Shown here: positions 48,348 to 59,983 of the stretch, one piece after another
Numbering within the stretch: position 1 is the first letter of the stretch
Layout: every line of letters begins with the position of its first letter
Assembly: GCA_009599575.1 (NCBI GenBank)
Contig: VWND01000009.1
Coordinates: 496,001 to 560,000 of the forward strand
Length of the DNA stretch: 64,000 nucleotides
Source: Blumeriella jaapii
Lineage: Eukaryota > Ascomycota > Leotiomycetes > Helotiales > Drepanopezizaceae
Direction of reading: 5' to 3'
The notes under the pieces: model-generated
The model's database searches: none
Seen by the model: only the letters and a program-made list of their open reading frames with translations
What the model was told of the DNA's origin: nothing
Program-made: the position numbers and the translations under genes

Positions 48348-49935
48348 ATTGAAAGGATTTTGGGATGGAGTTTTTTGGATGTAAAGCTTTGTGGATGGTA
48401 GAAAACTGATGTTTGAACAGAATGTAGAAGAAGTGCATGCTGCGGAATTGCTGCCCTTTTAACTTATTTGATGATTCTACTGTAATCAAAAACGCAACGT
48501 GGCTATTGAATTGTACACGCAATAACAAGCTGAACGAGTCAAGAATAAGAGCTTTTTTCCCACAAGGTGCCATTTCTTTTTGGCGTGAAACTCAACAGCC
48601 ATTTTGCCTTACAAGGGTTTTTTTTTTTTGTCCGAATGGCAGAGTTCATCGGCAAAATACAAAGTAACTTCTGATTAGTACATTTGTAAACACCTTTTCC
48701 AATGGAGCCAGCTATAGAACTAAAAAATTTCACGCAAGCACTATGATATCTGACTATCCGATCAAAGCAGCCGGCTGTCCGCCAAATAAAAGTGACTGGA
48801 TTTTCTATTGTAATGCTGTGGTAGGGCGAACAACCTTGGCTTCTTTTCACGAATTTACAAAAACGAAAAAGTAGCTAGAATACAGAATCGTTGACCCCTC
48901 TGAACTTTACTTGTATCTTCCTATCCTGCATCGATCATCAAGTCACCCTTGACCCATGAAAACATTATTAATATTACACCAAGTTCAAAAAAGTGGACGC
49001 GAGTTTAAAAAGTTCTGAGCAGCTGAATGCAAAGCGTTTTTACATACCGTGCAAGACATGTACAAGAAATCCCGGAAACGCTTTCGATATTGGCCGGACT
49101 AACTCAAAAACCCCTGATTTCCGGATATCGACACTTTGATATGTTTACGGAAGCTCAGCTCCAACGCCTTTGCCAAACTGCTACTCGCTACCGAGTTTCA
49201 CTCATCAACCTGTCCCTAGTAGCCTTCAGAGCCGCGTAATACCGTCCCGGATGAGGTGTTTCATACCTTGTATTACTGTAATACTAAGGTTCGTTTTCAT
49301 AATGATTTAGGTATCAAATTCGGCGCTTTTTTTGGGTTTGATATGGTTTGTTTTGAGTTGGCTGCAAAAAGATGCTTCCACGGTCGCTTTAACCTTTTAT
49401 ACTTTTGGCTTTAACAGCTTTGGTTATTCTTGATACATGGAAGATTCTTTTACGAATTCTACAGAAAACCATTCTGGCTGTAAAAGAAAGGCTTAAATAA
49501 TAACAATACTAATGTTATTGTTTAACGTCTGGAGGGGGCAGTGGAACTGCGCTACCTCAAGCCTTCCGCAGCAGGGCATTGGAGACGTGCTAAGCTGGGG
49601 ATTTTTAAATACAAAAAACCTTCGAGAAAGCAGTTATATAAAAGAAATGTGTGACAAATGGTCCGCTATTAAAGCCCTTCCCCTACAGGCGGGATGGTTT
49701 TCCATTGAGTTCGTGAAGTCACCTTCGAAAAGATAAGTGTCAAAGCTGAGGGAGATGAGTGTTCCTTTGGGTCATACGACCGTTTGTTCAAGCCGAAGGC
49801 TCAAATAGCGTGCGGTTATAAAGCATTTATTTTACATAACTGCTTTTGCAAAGGGTTCGTGCATATCAAAATCCTCAGCTTAGCACGTCTCCATTGCTCT
49901 GTAGGAGGCGTGAGGTTGCGCAGTTCTTCCTCCGC
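48348..49935. other. Intergenic DNA between the two secreted-protein genes
   Basis: The first 100 bp (48348-48450) resemble the upstream region of the second paralogue (GGAAAACTGAT-like words near 48400 and 50233). The 48688-48825 part duplicates 47878-48030. An inverted-repeat pair (about 49518-49605 and 49866-49935) encloses about 260 bp. Open stretches such as 49027-49239 (70 codons) and 49512-49736 have no recognisable domain; I do not call them genes. Confidence 0.5.
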
Positions 49936-50175
49936 TTAGCCCGACATGCTAAATCTTCGCCCAATGATTTTATAGCACTTAGTGCAAGCTGAATTTAAGC
50001 ATGAGGCAGCTTTACCGGGTTCGCACTTTTTATTAACATCCGTTAGCATTGCCATTGTTTTGACATGACTAATACAATCACAACGTACGACGCAGTCTGT
50101 ATCGGCCTTGCATGCAGCAGCATTTTGAGCCATGTAGCCTATCGTAGCGAAAAGGAGAACGATGGGGAATCGCAT
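49936..50175 (-). CDS. Small secreted cysteine-rich protein, paralogue 2 (candidate effector)
   Basis: 79 codons, single exon. Residues 1-21 (MRFPIVLLFATIGYMAQNAAA) are a signal peptide with an A-x-A site. The mature protein of about 58 residues carries eight Cys (22, 28, 32, 34, 51, 59, 64, 67), an even number compatible with four disulfides, in the pattern C-x5-C-x3-C-x-C-x16-C-x7-C-x4-C-x2-C. It ends in a short basic tail (KIIGRRFSMSG). Size, secretion signal and Cys content (8 of about 58) are typical of fungal apoplastic effectors and of small antifungal-type peptides; the sequence alone does not decide between them. The start is fixed by the signal peptide shared with the paralogue at 48099-48347. 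Confidence 0.8.
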   Translation of the reverse strand: MRFPIVLLFATIGYMAQNAAACKADTDCVVRCDCISHVKTMAMLTDVNKKCEPGKAASCLNSACTKCYKIIGRRFSMSG

Positions 50176-51171
50176 CTTGAAATTTTTTTGTATTGGAATT
50201 TTAAGGATTTCGCTCTATGGATAATAGTGGAAAACTGATACCTGGATGGAATCTCGAAGTGAGAGTTGCGGGAATGGTAATCAGCACGGTTGCGATCGCT
50301 ATCCTTATATCGCTATCCCTTTATCGCAGAACTTCATATCATAGGCATGAAATGGACGCTTTCTGAATTCTCCTTCTCTTGCATAATACGAAGTCTTGTC
50401 TCCCTCTGTCATAACATCCAACAGACTTTCTACTACTTTACAAGGGTTGCATCCAGTCCCTTCTATCCGATCCAAGCAACGTCGTATCATCTAGGAACTA
50501 GCCCGTCACAGGCCTGTCCAAAATACTTGGTGCGTAACACGTTCCTCGTATAGACTCGGATATGAGCGGAAAAGCTGACAGATTCTCCGGCCCAGAATCC
50601 GCTTCAGGATAGTAATGCAGATCGAGATTTTACTTTTGAAAAGTCTTGCAAGGGTGCATACTGTGTAGCAGATAGTACAACATTGATAGTTTGTTCCTTG
50701 CTTAGCAATGGTCCCCCAGAACTTGGGATTTATCGCCAAATGACCTTTTCAAATTTGTTGCAAAGAAACCAAAGCATCTATAGTGATCTCCGCCAAGCAT
50801 AGGGCTATCCTCTCATATCAGTAACACTGACTATTTCAATTGTTGTTGTTGTTGTGGTTGTAAAGTATAAAATATTGCCAAGGATTACAGGGGACAAAGG
50901 AGACCCACCGTCCCATCGTGCTTTACACATACTGTGTACACAGTACTGTACCATATTGTGTATAGTACTTCCTATACTTTGATCATGTGATAGACAAGAC
51001 TTACAATGTATAAGAATCTCGAGAAAGAGACTAAGATCCAGAACAGTGATGACACAGGCGATTATCAATTCGATTGTTAAACGAGCTCCTACGCTGGTCG
51101 GCTCTGCGGATACTGAATCCAAATTGTTGGGACTAATGTCAGATGAATCCCAGTTTAACCCTCTATGCTAA
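50176..51171. other. Intergenic DNA upstream of paralogue 2
   Basis: Presumed promoter of the minus-strand secreted-protein gene at 50176 onwards. A 16-bp perfect palindrome (TACTGTGTACACAGTA, 50930-50945) is followed by AGTACTGTAC, a relative of the palindromes at 51.4-51.7 kb. A TTG/TGG microsatellite is near 50840-50858. Minus-strand open stretches 50305-50490, 50506-50739 and 50805-51122 match nothing I recognise. Confidence 0.5.
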
Positions 51172-51407
51172 ATGAATTGGCCAAAAAGGAAACCAATCAT
51201 CTCAATCCGCTATCCTCTTCCATTAGGTAAAAGGGTTTACCCACGTGAGATCGTTCCGCGTATTCGTTTTTGGTACGGAATCTTTCGGGAGTCAGCCAGG
51301 GCTCGAGCAGAGATTTACGTTTTGTTTTCGGATGGGACCGGGAGGCTAAATTGATGGTGCATGGATGGGCCCTCGAGGTCTGGAAAACTGACAGTGGCAC
51401 ACTGATC

Positions 51408-51442
51408 GGCAGCTTTTACTGTACAGTACAGTAAAAGCTGCC
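51408..51442. repeat. Perfect 35-bp palindrome (TACTGTA family)
   Basis: Two 17-bp arms (GGCAGCTTTTACTGTAC and its reverse complement) around a single A. With one mismatch the symmetry extends to about 51403-51447. As DNA it could extrude a cruciform; as RNA it would form a hairpin. Confidence 0.93.
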
Positions 51443-51562
51443 AATCAGAAACGAACGTGAAAGAAAACATCACGTTTCTAGCTCCTCGTGACGTTCTTGC
51501 AGATAGCAAAAACTTGATGAACTGAAGTATTTGATGTTGCTGCAAGAGACGCTTGAGTTGTG

Positions 51563-51584
51563 TACTGTACTGTACAGTACAGTA
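51563..51584. repeat. Perfect 22-bp palindrome of TACTG units
   Basis: TACTGTACTGT followed by its own reverse complement. A third, partly symmetrical copy (ACAGTACTGTACTGTACA) lies at 51661-51678, and a single TGTACAGTA at 51964-51972. Confidence 0.92.
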
Positions 51585-52687
51585 GGTATTCTCAGACCTT
51601 CTGGCGCGGAGCTCCTTCCACACTGACCCTATCTGGCATACCGGTATACTATCGTAAGCTACAGTACTGTACTGTACATGCCCATGGATACGAGATTCAT
51701 CCTGCTGGGCTGGGCTTGGGAAGGCCGGTTTGCGGAAGGAGCTGCGTGGTGGAGAAGTGGAGAGACATGTCATTTCAATTACTCGACTCCCGATTCGACT
51801 CGGCACGAGAGACGTAGCGGCAAGATCGCCGCGGCTACCAGATGGCCTAGAGGAAGACTACCTCACTCGGTTTCTTGGACGAGGGAGCAGGAGGAATGGC
51901 TCGAGATCGGCAGATCAAATCTGGAGCCGCGTCCGAGTAGCTTCGATTAGGGTCGACGGTAGGTTGTACAGTAGAGAAGTGAAGCACACTAGCATCGTTC
52001 CTGGTCCACGAGGATCCGAGGTCGGGGTGTAAGACGGGTGGGCTGAGGTCGAAGCAGCGGATTCCGATGGGCGGCGATGGATCGTTTCGGACTCGGTGGG
52101 TGACTCGGTCGGTGACTCGGTTTCGTACCGTTGGAAGTAGTATAGTACTTGCTGTAAGGTGAAGCGGCAGGTCCGGCCATCGAACGGATCCTGTCCCTCT
52201 AGTCGGCACTTCTTCTCACTAGCCCAAGAGGGGGAGGGAGGGATTCGACATTCCTTTTCATCTCCACCTCCACCTCCAGCTCCACCTCCACCTCCGATCG
52301 CTCACGCCAGTCTGGTGCCAATAAAAAGCTTTCCTCCTCCCTCTTGATGTGCTTTCCCTTCCCTTCCCTGCTCCCTCTGGTTCGCTGACCTCACTTCGCA
52401 AGAACGAAAGACCAAGAGACGCCTCTCCCGCGGAGCTGTCGAGCCTTGAACCTTTCCCTGTCGACAGCCTGAGTAAGTGCTTTTTGAGTTTCCTATCTGT
52501 CGTGTGAAGCAATCCCTGACGTCGCGTGCCCACGCACCGGCGGCATCATCGTGCATGCTCTCTGGAGATCCGGAGTGCCAACCAGCACACGCGTTGGAAG
52601 GCGAAGGGGGAAGCCATGGTCGAGCTGCACTTCTGTTGCGCATCAACAGCGGCGACGGGCGTGGGGTGGGGGCAGCCACCAAGTGCC

Positions 52688-52768
52688 AGAGAGTGGGAGG
52701 GGGAGGGGGAGGGAGAGGGGAGGGAGAGGGGAGAGAGAGGGAGAGGGAGAGGGAGAGGAAGAGGGAGG
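52688..52768 (+). repeat. GA/GGGA-rich microsatellite
   Basis: About 80 bp made only of G and A on the plus strand, built of GGGAGA and GGGGA units. It lies 350 bp before the GLT1 start, where polypurine-polypyrimidine tracts often mark fungal promoters. Confidence 0.85.
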
Positions 52769-53113
52769 CCGTCAGAGAGAAAATCCTGACGCAAGCGATC
52801 GCGGAGTGACCGCCCTAAGTCGGCCGGGAGCTAGGTGCCCGCTTCTACATTCACCCCTCCCTCGCCTGCGGCTTCGACTTTTCACCACCTCCCAAGCAAG
52901 ACTTTGTTTCCACACATCCATTGCAACAAGACTTCTGCCTCCCTTTCTTCCCTGCTCGTGCGCTGATATCACATTCCACTTCCAGATCGAACGAGAAAAA
53001 AAATCACAGCAAACCCTCATCGTTAGCTTGGCCTCTTGCGTTCGCGTTGTCAACAGCACGTTGCACGCCTTGCCTCTACTGCCCCTCTCGAAGTCGCCGC
53101 TGCTTTGCCTGCT

Positions 53114-56100
53114 ATGGCACAAGTCGACGATTTCAACGACAGACAAAACCAGATCGACGCTGAGAATGAGCCATATCACCAGTACGAGTACCAGACCGCC
53201 GAGAATGGGTCGTGGGCGGGGGCGCTGCCCGTGAAGCAGTGAGTGCAGGACACGCCCAGCAGTGGCGACAAGAGAGCTGGAGACTGACCAAGTCCATAGG
53301 GGTCTCTACGACCCAGAATTGGAGAAGGATGCCTGTGGTGTCGGGTTTGCCTGGTGCGTGTACATCCCCCGCGAGAAGAGACCCAGCTGACCGATTGCAG
53401 CCACATCAAGGGCAAGGCGAGCCACAAGATCGTCAGCGATGGTATGCTCCTACATCTGCCATCTGAACGGGCTGCTAACGTCCGGTCTCTCCAGCGCGAA
53501 ACTTGCTGTGTAACATGACGCACCGCGGCGCGGTCGGGTCCGATGCGCGGGACGGAGATGGTGCAGGTGTGATGACTTCAATCCCCCACAAGTTCTTCAT
53601 CAAGAATTTCGAGCGTGAGGAGAATGTCAAGCTTCCTCCGCTGGGACAGTATGCTGTGGGCAATCTTTTCTTCAAGCCAGACGAGGAGACTCTGCACAAA
53701 TCAAAGAGACAATTGGAAGAGATCTCGGAGTCGCTGGGGCTGAGGGTACTGGGATGGCGAGAGCCCCCGAAAGATTCTACTCTCCTTGGTCCTGCTGCTA
53801 CTTCGCGTGAGCCTGCTATTCTACAGCCTTTCGTCGTGCTTGCTTCTGCGTATGGTGAGGGCAATTCGCCCGAGACCACCGACCCCGATCAATTTGATGA
53901 AAAACACTTTGAGAGACAGCTGTATCTGCTGCGAAAGCGGGCGACTCATAGCATTGGCCTGCACAACTGGTTCTACATCTGCTCCCTCTCTAACAAGAAC
54001 ATTGTCTACAAGGGCCAGCTCGCCCCCGTCCAAGTTTACCAGTACTACTATGATCTGGTGAATGCCGACTACGAAGCCCATTTCGCACTCGTGCACTCCC
54101 GCTTCTCCACCAATACCTTTCCATCCTGGGATCGGGCGCAGCCCCTGAGATGGGCCGCTCATAATGGTACGAACCTGTGCAATCCACCACCGCTACTCTG
54201 TTAACCTCTTCCCAGGTGAGATTAACACGTTGCGCGGGAACAAGAACTGGATGCGAGCTCGTGAGGGCGTGATGCAGTCGGACACCTTTGGCGAAGAGCT
54301 CGAGACGCTCTATCCCATTGTCGAAGACGGCGGATCCGACTCGGCCGCCTTCGATAACGTCCTCGAGCTGCTGACCGTCAACGGCGTGCTGTCGCTTCCT
54401 GAAGCCGTCATGCTCATGGTTCCCGAAGCCTGGGAGGATAACGCGGCCATGGACCCGGCCAAGGCCGCCTTCTACGAGTGGGCAGCTTGCCAAATGGAGC
54501 CCTGGGATGGTCCTGCGCTCTTCACATTCGCCGATGGAAGATACTGTGGTGCCAATCTAGACAGAAATGGCCTCCGTCCTTGCAGATACTACGTAATGGA
54601 CGACGACAGAATCATCTGCGCATCAGAAGTCGGTACTATCCCGGTCGATCCCGAGCGTGTTGTCCTCAAGGGTCGTTTGCAGCCTGGGAAGATGTTGCTC
54701 GTTGATACCCTTGCCGGTCGCATCATTGATGACAGCGAGCTGAAGACCACTGTCTCTACGCGCCAGGACTTCAGGGCGTGGTTGCAAAAGGAGCTGCTGA
54801 GTTTGCCCAAGCTGCACGAAGATCTGCTTAACCAAGGCACAATCGACCTGGCCCCAAAGCCTGACGATTCTCACATCCAAGAAGACCCGCTGCTGAGAGC
54901 ATTCGGATACTCTTTCGAGCAAGTCAGCCTGCTCCTTGCCCCCATGGCCTCCGATGAGAAGGAGGCGCTTGGATCTATGGGTAACGATGCTCCGTTGGCA
55001 TGTTTGGCTCAGGCTCCTCGTCTGCTCTACGAGTACTTCCGACAACTCTTCGCTCAAGTGACCAACCCTCCCATCGATCCCATCAGAGAGGCTATCGTCA
55101 TGTCTCTGCAGTGCTACGTTGGACCCCAGGGTAACTTGCTCGAGATGGACTCCTCTCAGTGTGGCCGATTGCTGCTCCCAACTCCTGTGCTCTCGATCCC
55201 GGAGTTCAACGCCCTGAAGAACATCAACAAGCTGAACTCTGCCTGGACCGTCAGGGTCATCGATTTGACATTTCCCAAGTCTGAGGGTGTTCAAGGCTAC
55301 ATCAATCATCTGGACGAGATCTGCGAGCAGGCAACTGCAGCGATTGAAAACAAGGATCGCATCATCATTCTTTCCGATCGTGCCACCTCCGCAGACCGTG
55401 TCCCTGTCTCTGCCCTCCTCGCCTCTGGTATGGTCCACCATCACTTGGTTAACAACAAGTGGAGATCGCTGGCTGGTCTTGTGGTCGAGACTGCCGAAGC
55501 TCGTGAGGTCCACCACATGTGTGTTCTGGTTGGGTATGGCGTTGATGCCATCAACCCGTACCTTGCCATGGAGTGTATCATCAAGCTGAATCGAGAGGGT
55601 CTTATTCGAAAGAAGCTCACCGACGACGAGCTCATTCGCAATTACAAGTACTCTGCGGATGGTGGCATCTTGAAAGTCATGAGCAAGATGGGCATTTCGA
55701 CGTTGGCCAGTTACAAGGGTGCCCAAATTTTTGAGGCACTCGGTGTCGATGATACAGTTGTGGACCGCTGCTTCAAGGGAACCGCAACCAGAATCAAGGG
55801 TATTACTTTCGAGCAGATTGCAGAAGACGCCTTTAGATTCCATGAGAAGGGATTCCCATCTAGATACACAGTCAGCGTTCCCGGCCTTGTTGAGTCTGGC
55901 GAGTACCATTGGCGTGACGGCGGAGAGCCTCACATCAACGACCCGACCTCAATTGCCAACATCCAGGATGCGGTCCGAACCAAAAACGACAAGTCTTACG
56001 AGGCCTATTCTCGCTCCGAGTACGAACAGATTAAGTCCTGCACCCTACGCGGTCTTCTTGAATTCAGTTTTGACGAGTGCACCCCGGTTCCTATCGACCA

Positions 56101-59100
56101 AGTCGAGCCGTGGACCGAGATAGTTCGTCGCTTCTGCACGGGAGCCATGTCGTATGGGTCTATTTCCATGGAAGCCCACTCAACCCTTGCCGTCGCCATG
56201 AACCGTCTCGGCGGAAAGTCCAACACCGGAGAAGGTGGTGAAGACCCAGAGCGGTCTGAGAGAATGGCCAACGGCGACACCATGCGATCTGCCATCAAAC
56301 AGGTTGCATCTGGTCGCTTCGGTGTTACCTCCAACTACCTCGCCGATTCGGACGAGCTTCAGATCAAGATGGCACAAGGAGCCAAGCCCGGAGAAGGTGG
56401 CGAGCTTCCCGGCCACAAGGTCTCGAAATCCATTGCTCGCACTCGTCACTCCACCCCAGGTGTTGGTCTCATTTCCCCACCACCCCATCACGACATTTAC
56501 AGTATCGAGGATTTAAAGCAGTTGATTTATGATCTCAAGTGCTCTAACCCCCGTGCTCGAGTATCTGTCAAGCTTGTGTCGGAGACTGGTGTTGGGATTG
56601 TCGCTTCCGGTGTTGCCAAGGCGAAGGCGGACCACATTTTGATTTCTGGCCACGATGGCGGAACTGGTGCTTCCCGATGGACTGGTATCAAGTATGCAGG
56701 TCTTCCTTGGGAGCTCGGTCTTGCCGAGACCCATCAGACTTTGGTTTTGAACGATCTCCGTGGTCGTGTTGTTGTGCAAACTGATGGTCAACTCCGCACT
56801 GGACGTGATGTCGCCATCGCCTGTTTGCTTGGTGCAGAAGAATGGGGTTTTGCTACAACGCCCCTTATCGCGATGGGCTGTGTCTTCATGCGCAAATGCC
56901 ACCTGGTTAGAAGTCCCATTTCCCTATTGTCTCAACCCCTCAGCGGAAGTCCGGGAAGTCCTGGATTCATTCGATGCGCGTGACAAAGAAAGGGTTTCCT
57001 TTTCTCAGTGCCGTGTTCATTCAATGAGTTTCATTGCCGCTCAAAGTCTTACTCATCTTATGACTTCGATGGGCAGTCAGCGCTGACTTCTATCCTCTCT
57101 TCTTGTCAAATGCTAACCGACTATAGAACACCTGCCCTGTCGGTATTGCCACCCAAGATCCCGAGCTTCGAAAGAAGTTCAAGGGCACTCCGGAACATGT
57201 CATCAACTTCTTCTACTACATTGCCAATGAGCTTCGTGCTATCATGGCCAAGCTTGGCTTCAGAACCATCAACGAGATGGTCGGTCACGCCGAGAAGTTG
57301 AGAGTTCGTGAAGAGCTTCGAACCCCCAAGACTCAGAACATCGACTTGTCCTTGATCCTTACACCAGCCCACAAGCTACGACCGGGTGTCGCGACTTTCA
57401 ATGTCCGCAAGCAGGATCACCGTCTATACGTCCGACTCGATAACAAGTTAATCTCCGAGGCTGAGTTGACACTGGACAAAGGATTGCCATCCCGCATCGA
57501 GTGCGACATCGTCAACACCGACCGTGCTATGGGCACCTCACTCTCCTACCAAATTTCCAAGCGATATGGAGAAGAGGGACTGCCGATGGACACCGTTCAC
57601 GTCAATATCAAGGGCTCTGCTGGTCAGTCCTTCGGCGCTTTCCTCGCACCTGGTGTGACGCTGGAACTGGAGGGAGACGCCAACGATTACGTTGGAAAAG
57701 GTCTATCAGGGGGACGTCTCATCATCTACCCCCCACGTGCCGCCGTATTCAAAGCTGAGGAAAACGTCATCATCGGCAACGTTTGCTTGTATGGTGCCAC
57801 CAGCGGTACTTGTTTTTTCCGGGGTGTTGCGGCAGAGCGTTTCGCCGTCCGCAACTCGGGTGCGACTGCTGTTGTTGAAGGTGTTGGTGACCACGGTTGT
57901 GAGTATATGACTGGAGGTCGTGTGCTCATTCTCGGAAGTACCGGTCGCAACTTTGCTGCTGGAATGTCTGGTGGGATTGCCTACATCCTTGATATCCAGC
58001 AGGATTTCGTGTCCAAGCTTAACACTGAGATGGTCGAAGCATCTGGCATTGACGATCCTGCTGAAATCGCCTATGTTCGAGGCCTAATCGAGGATCATCA
58101 TCACTACACTGGATCTGAGCTTGCTGCTCGAATCCTGCTCGACTTCAACCGTGCCCTCCCGCGCTTCGTCAAAGTCCTCCCGGTCGATTACAAGCGCGTC
58201 CTCGCCGAAGAAGCCGCCAAGGTAGCTGAAGCCAAGCGCGCTGAGTTCCAAATGCCCAACATTCCTGGCCTCCCAATTCGCGAGCATGAGAACAAGATGA
58301 AGGAAAAGGCAAAGCACGAGAAGTCTAGCCTACAAGACATTGAGGAGACCATTGGCGATGCGGCCGCTGAAAAGAAAAGATCACTTGTCTTGGACAAGAC
58401 CAAGGGTTTCATGAAATACCAACGCCGATCCGAGAAGTATCGCTCTGCCAAGACCCGGACACGCGATTGGGCTGAGCTCTCCAAGCGTCTCGACGAGGAC
58501 GAGCTCAAGTACCAAGCCGCTCGCTGCATGGATTGTGGTGTTCCTTTCTGTCAGTCCGACTCTGGTTGCCCCATCTCCAACATCATCCCCAAGTGGAACG
58601 AACTAGTGTTCGCGGGCCAATGGCGAGATGCTCTCAACCGTCTCCTCATGACCAACAACTTCCCCGAGTTCACCGGTCGTGTCTGCCCAGCCCCTTGCGA
58701 AGGTGCCTGCGTTCTCGGCATCAACGAGGACCCAGTCGGCATCAAGTCTATCGAATGTGCCATCATCGATCGTGGTTTCGACATGGGATGGATGGTTCCT
58801 CAGCCACCCAAGGTCCGTACTGGAAAGTCCGTTGCCATCATTGGTTCTGGTCCAGCTGGTCTCGCGTGCGCCGATCAGCTCAACAAGGCAGGTCACTCGG
58901 TCACCGTCTACGAGCGTGCTGATCGTCTTGGCGGTCTTCTCATGTACGGAATCCCTAACATGAAGCTCGACAAGAAGATTGTCAAGCGCCGAACCGATTT
59001 CATGGCTTCTGAAGGAGTTGTGTTCAAGACCGGAGTTGCCATTGGAGAGCAGATTACTCTCACCGACCTCAAGGCCGAGAACGATGCTGTTGTCATTGCA

Positions 59101-59983
59101 ACAGGTGCTACAGTTGCTCGTGATCTCCCAATTAAGAACCGAAACCTCGAGGGTATTCATTTCGCCATGCAATTTCTCCACAAGAATACCAAGTCCCTTC
59201 TCGACTCTGAGCTTGCGGATGGGGAGTTCATCTCCGCGAAGGGCAAGAACGTTGTGGTCATTGGTGGTGGTGATACCGGAAACGACTGTATTGGTACCTC
59301 CCTTCGTCATGGCGCCAAGTCCGTCACCAACTTCGAGCTGCTGCCACAACCCCCCAACGAGCGTGCTCGTGATAACCCATGGCCGCAGTGGCCTCGCATC
59401 TACCGTGTCGATTACGGCCACACCGAGGTCAAGCAGCACATGGGCAAGGATCCTCGTGAATTCTGTGTCATGTCCGAGGACTTTGTCGATGACGGAGAGG
59501 GTAAGGTCAAGGGTATCAATACCATCCGAGTTGAGTGGACCAAGTCTGCCACCGGTGGTTGGGACATGAAGAAGATTGAGGGCTCCCAGCAATTCTTCCC
59601 TGCCGAGCTTGTTCTCCTCTCCATGGGATTCCTTGGTCCCGAGGACCGTGTTCTTGGGGAAGAGGTTGAGAAGGATGCCCGCAAAAATGTCAAGACTCCC
59701 CCTGGCAAGTACCAGACCAACTTGGAAGGTGTCTATGCCGCTGGTGACTGCCGCCGCGGACAATCTCTCATTGTTTGGTAAGCCTATCCTTCTCTGCTCC
59801 CTATCTGCCAGATACTGATTGTTCTTCAGGGGTATCAACGAAGGTCGTCAATGTGCTCGTGAGGTCGATCTTTACCTCGAAGGATCTACCAGCCTTCCAG
59901 TCACTGGAGGCATTGTGAAGCGAGCCGCGAGCGAGATTCTCGGCAAGCACGTGCGCAAGGAGATCACTGCTGCCGCAAACTGA
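53114..59983 (+). CDS. GLT1: Glutamate synthase (GOGAT), single-chain fungal type
   Basis: Makes two glutamates from glutamine and 2-oxoglutarate with NAD(P)H, the second step of the GS/GOGAT ammonium assimilation route. Exons: 53114-53238, 53300-53353, 53401-53441, 53495-54166, 54216-56905, 57127-59777, 59830-59983; 2128 aa, the family's usual length. All introns are GT-AG. Catalytic Cys54 (KDACGVGF) starts the class-II amidotransferase domain after a 53-residue propeptide. The FMN/2-oxoglutarate domain (about 900-1240) has [25 protein letters not shown] and [11 protein letters not shown]. The 3Fe-4S cysteines ([16 protein letters not shown], about 1181-1198) span intron 5. The GXGXG helix region follows. 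The beta-subunit-like half has iron-sulfur cysteines from Cys1661 ([18 protein letters not shown]), the FAD loop GSGPAG at 1767 and the NAD(P)H loop GGGDTG at 1907. The start was chosen because the leader and [14 protein letters not shown] match the fungal N-terminus. Intact; NADH versus NADPH preference is not decided here. Confidence 0.96.

Larger units (their letters stand above)
51172..53113 (+). promoter_or_regulatory. Upstream region and presumed 5' leader of GLT1
   Basis: No separate gene is supported here. It holds the TACTGTA palindromes, short GGTGACTCGGT repeats (52088-52125), a CCACCT-type pyrimidine tract (52261-52295) and a long GA-rich microsatellite (52688-52768). A consensus donor GTAAGT at 52473-52478 could open a leader intron. 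Overlapping frames on both strands here (for example 52551-53234) come from the low-complexity tracts. Confidence 0.5.

Noticed and set aside
49027..49239. 70-codon open frame between the paralogues
   Set aside because: No signal peptide, no domain, no paralogue; cannot be told from chance.
50805..51122. 105-codon minus-strand frame
   Set aside because: Its tail comes from a trinucleotide microsatellite (poly-Thr) and no domain is visible.
52551..53234. 227-codon open frame overlapping the GLT1 start
   Set aside because: It runs through the GA microsatellite, is rich in Arg/Gly/Glu from low complexity and is out of frame with the GLT1 start at 53114.
54623..55933. 436-codon open frame on the minus strand
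   Set aside because: It lies antisense to GLT1 exon 5, whose sense product shows continuous family motifs. Long antisense frames are expected opposite codon-biased GC-rich genes.
58603..59838. 411-codon open frame on the minus strand
   Set aside because: Antisense shadow of GLT1 exon 6; no recognisable domain.
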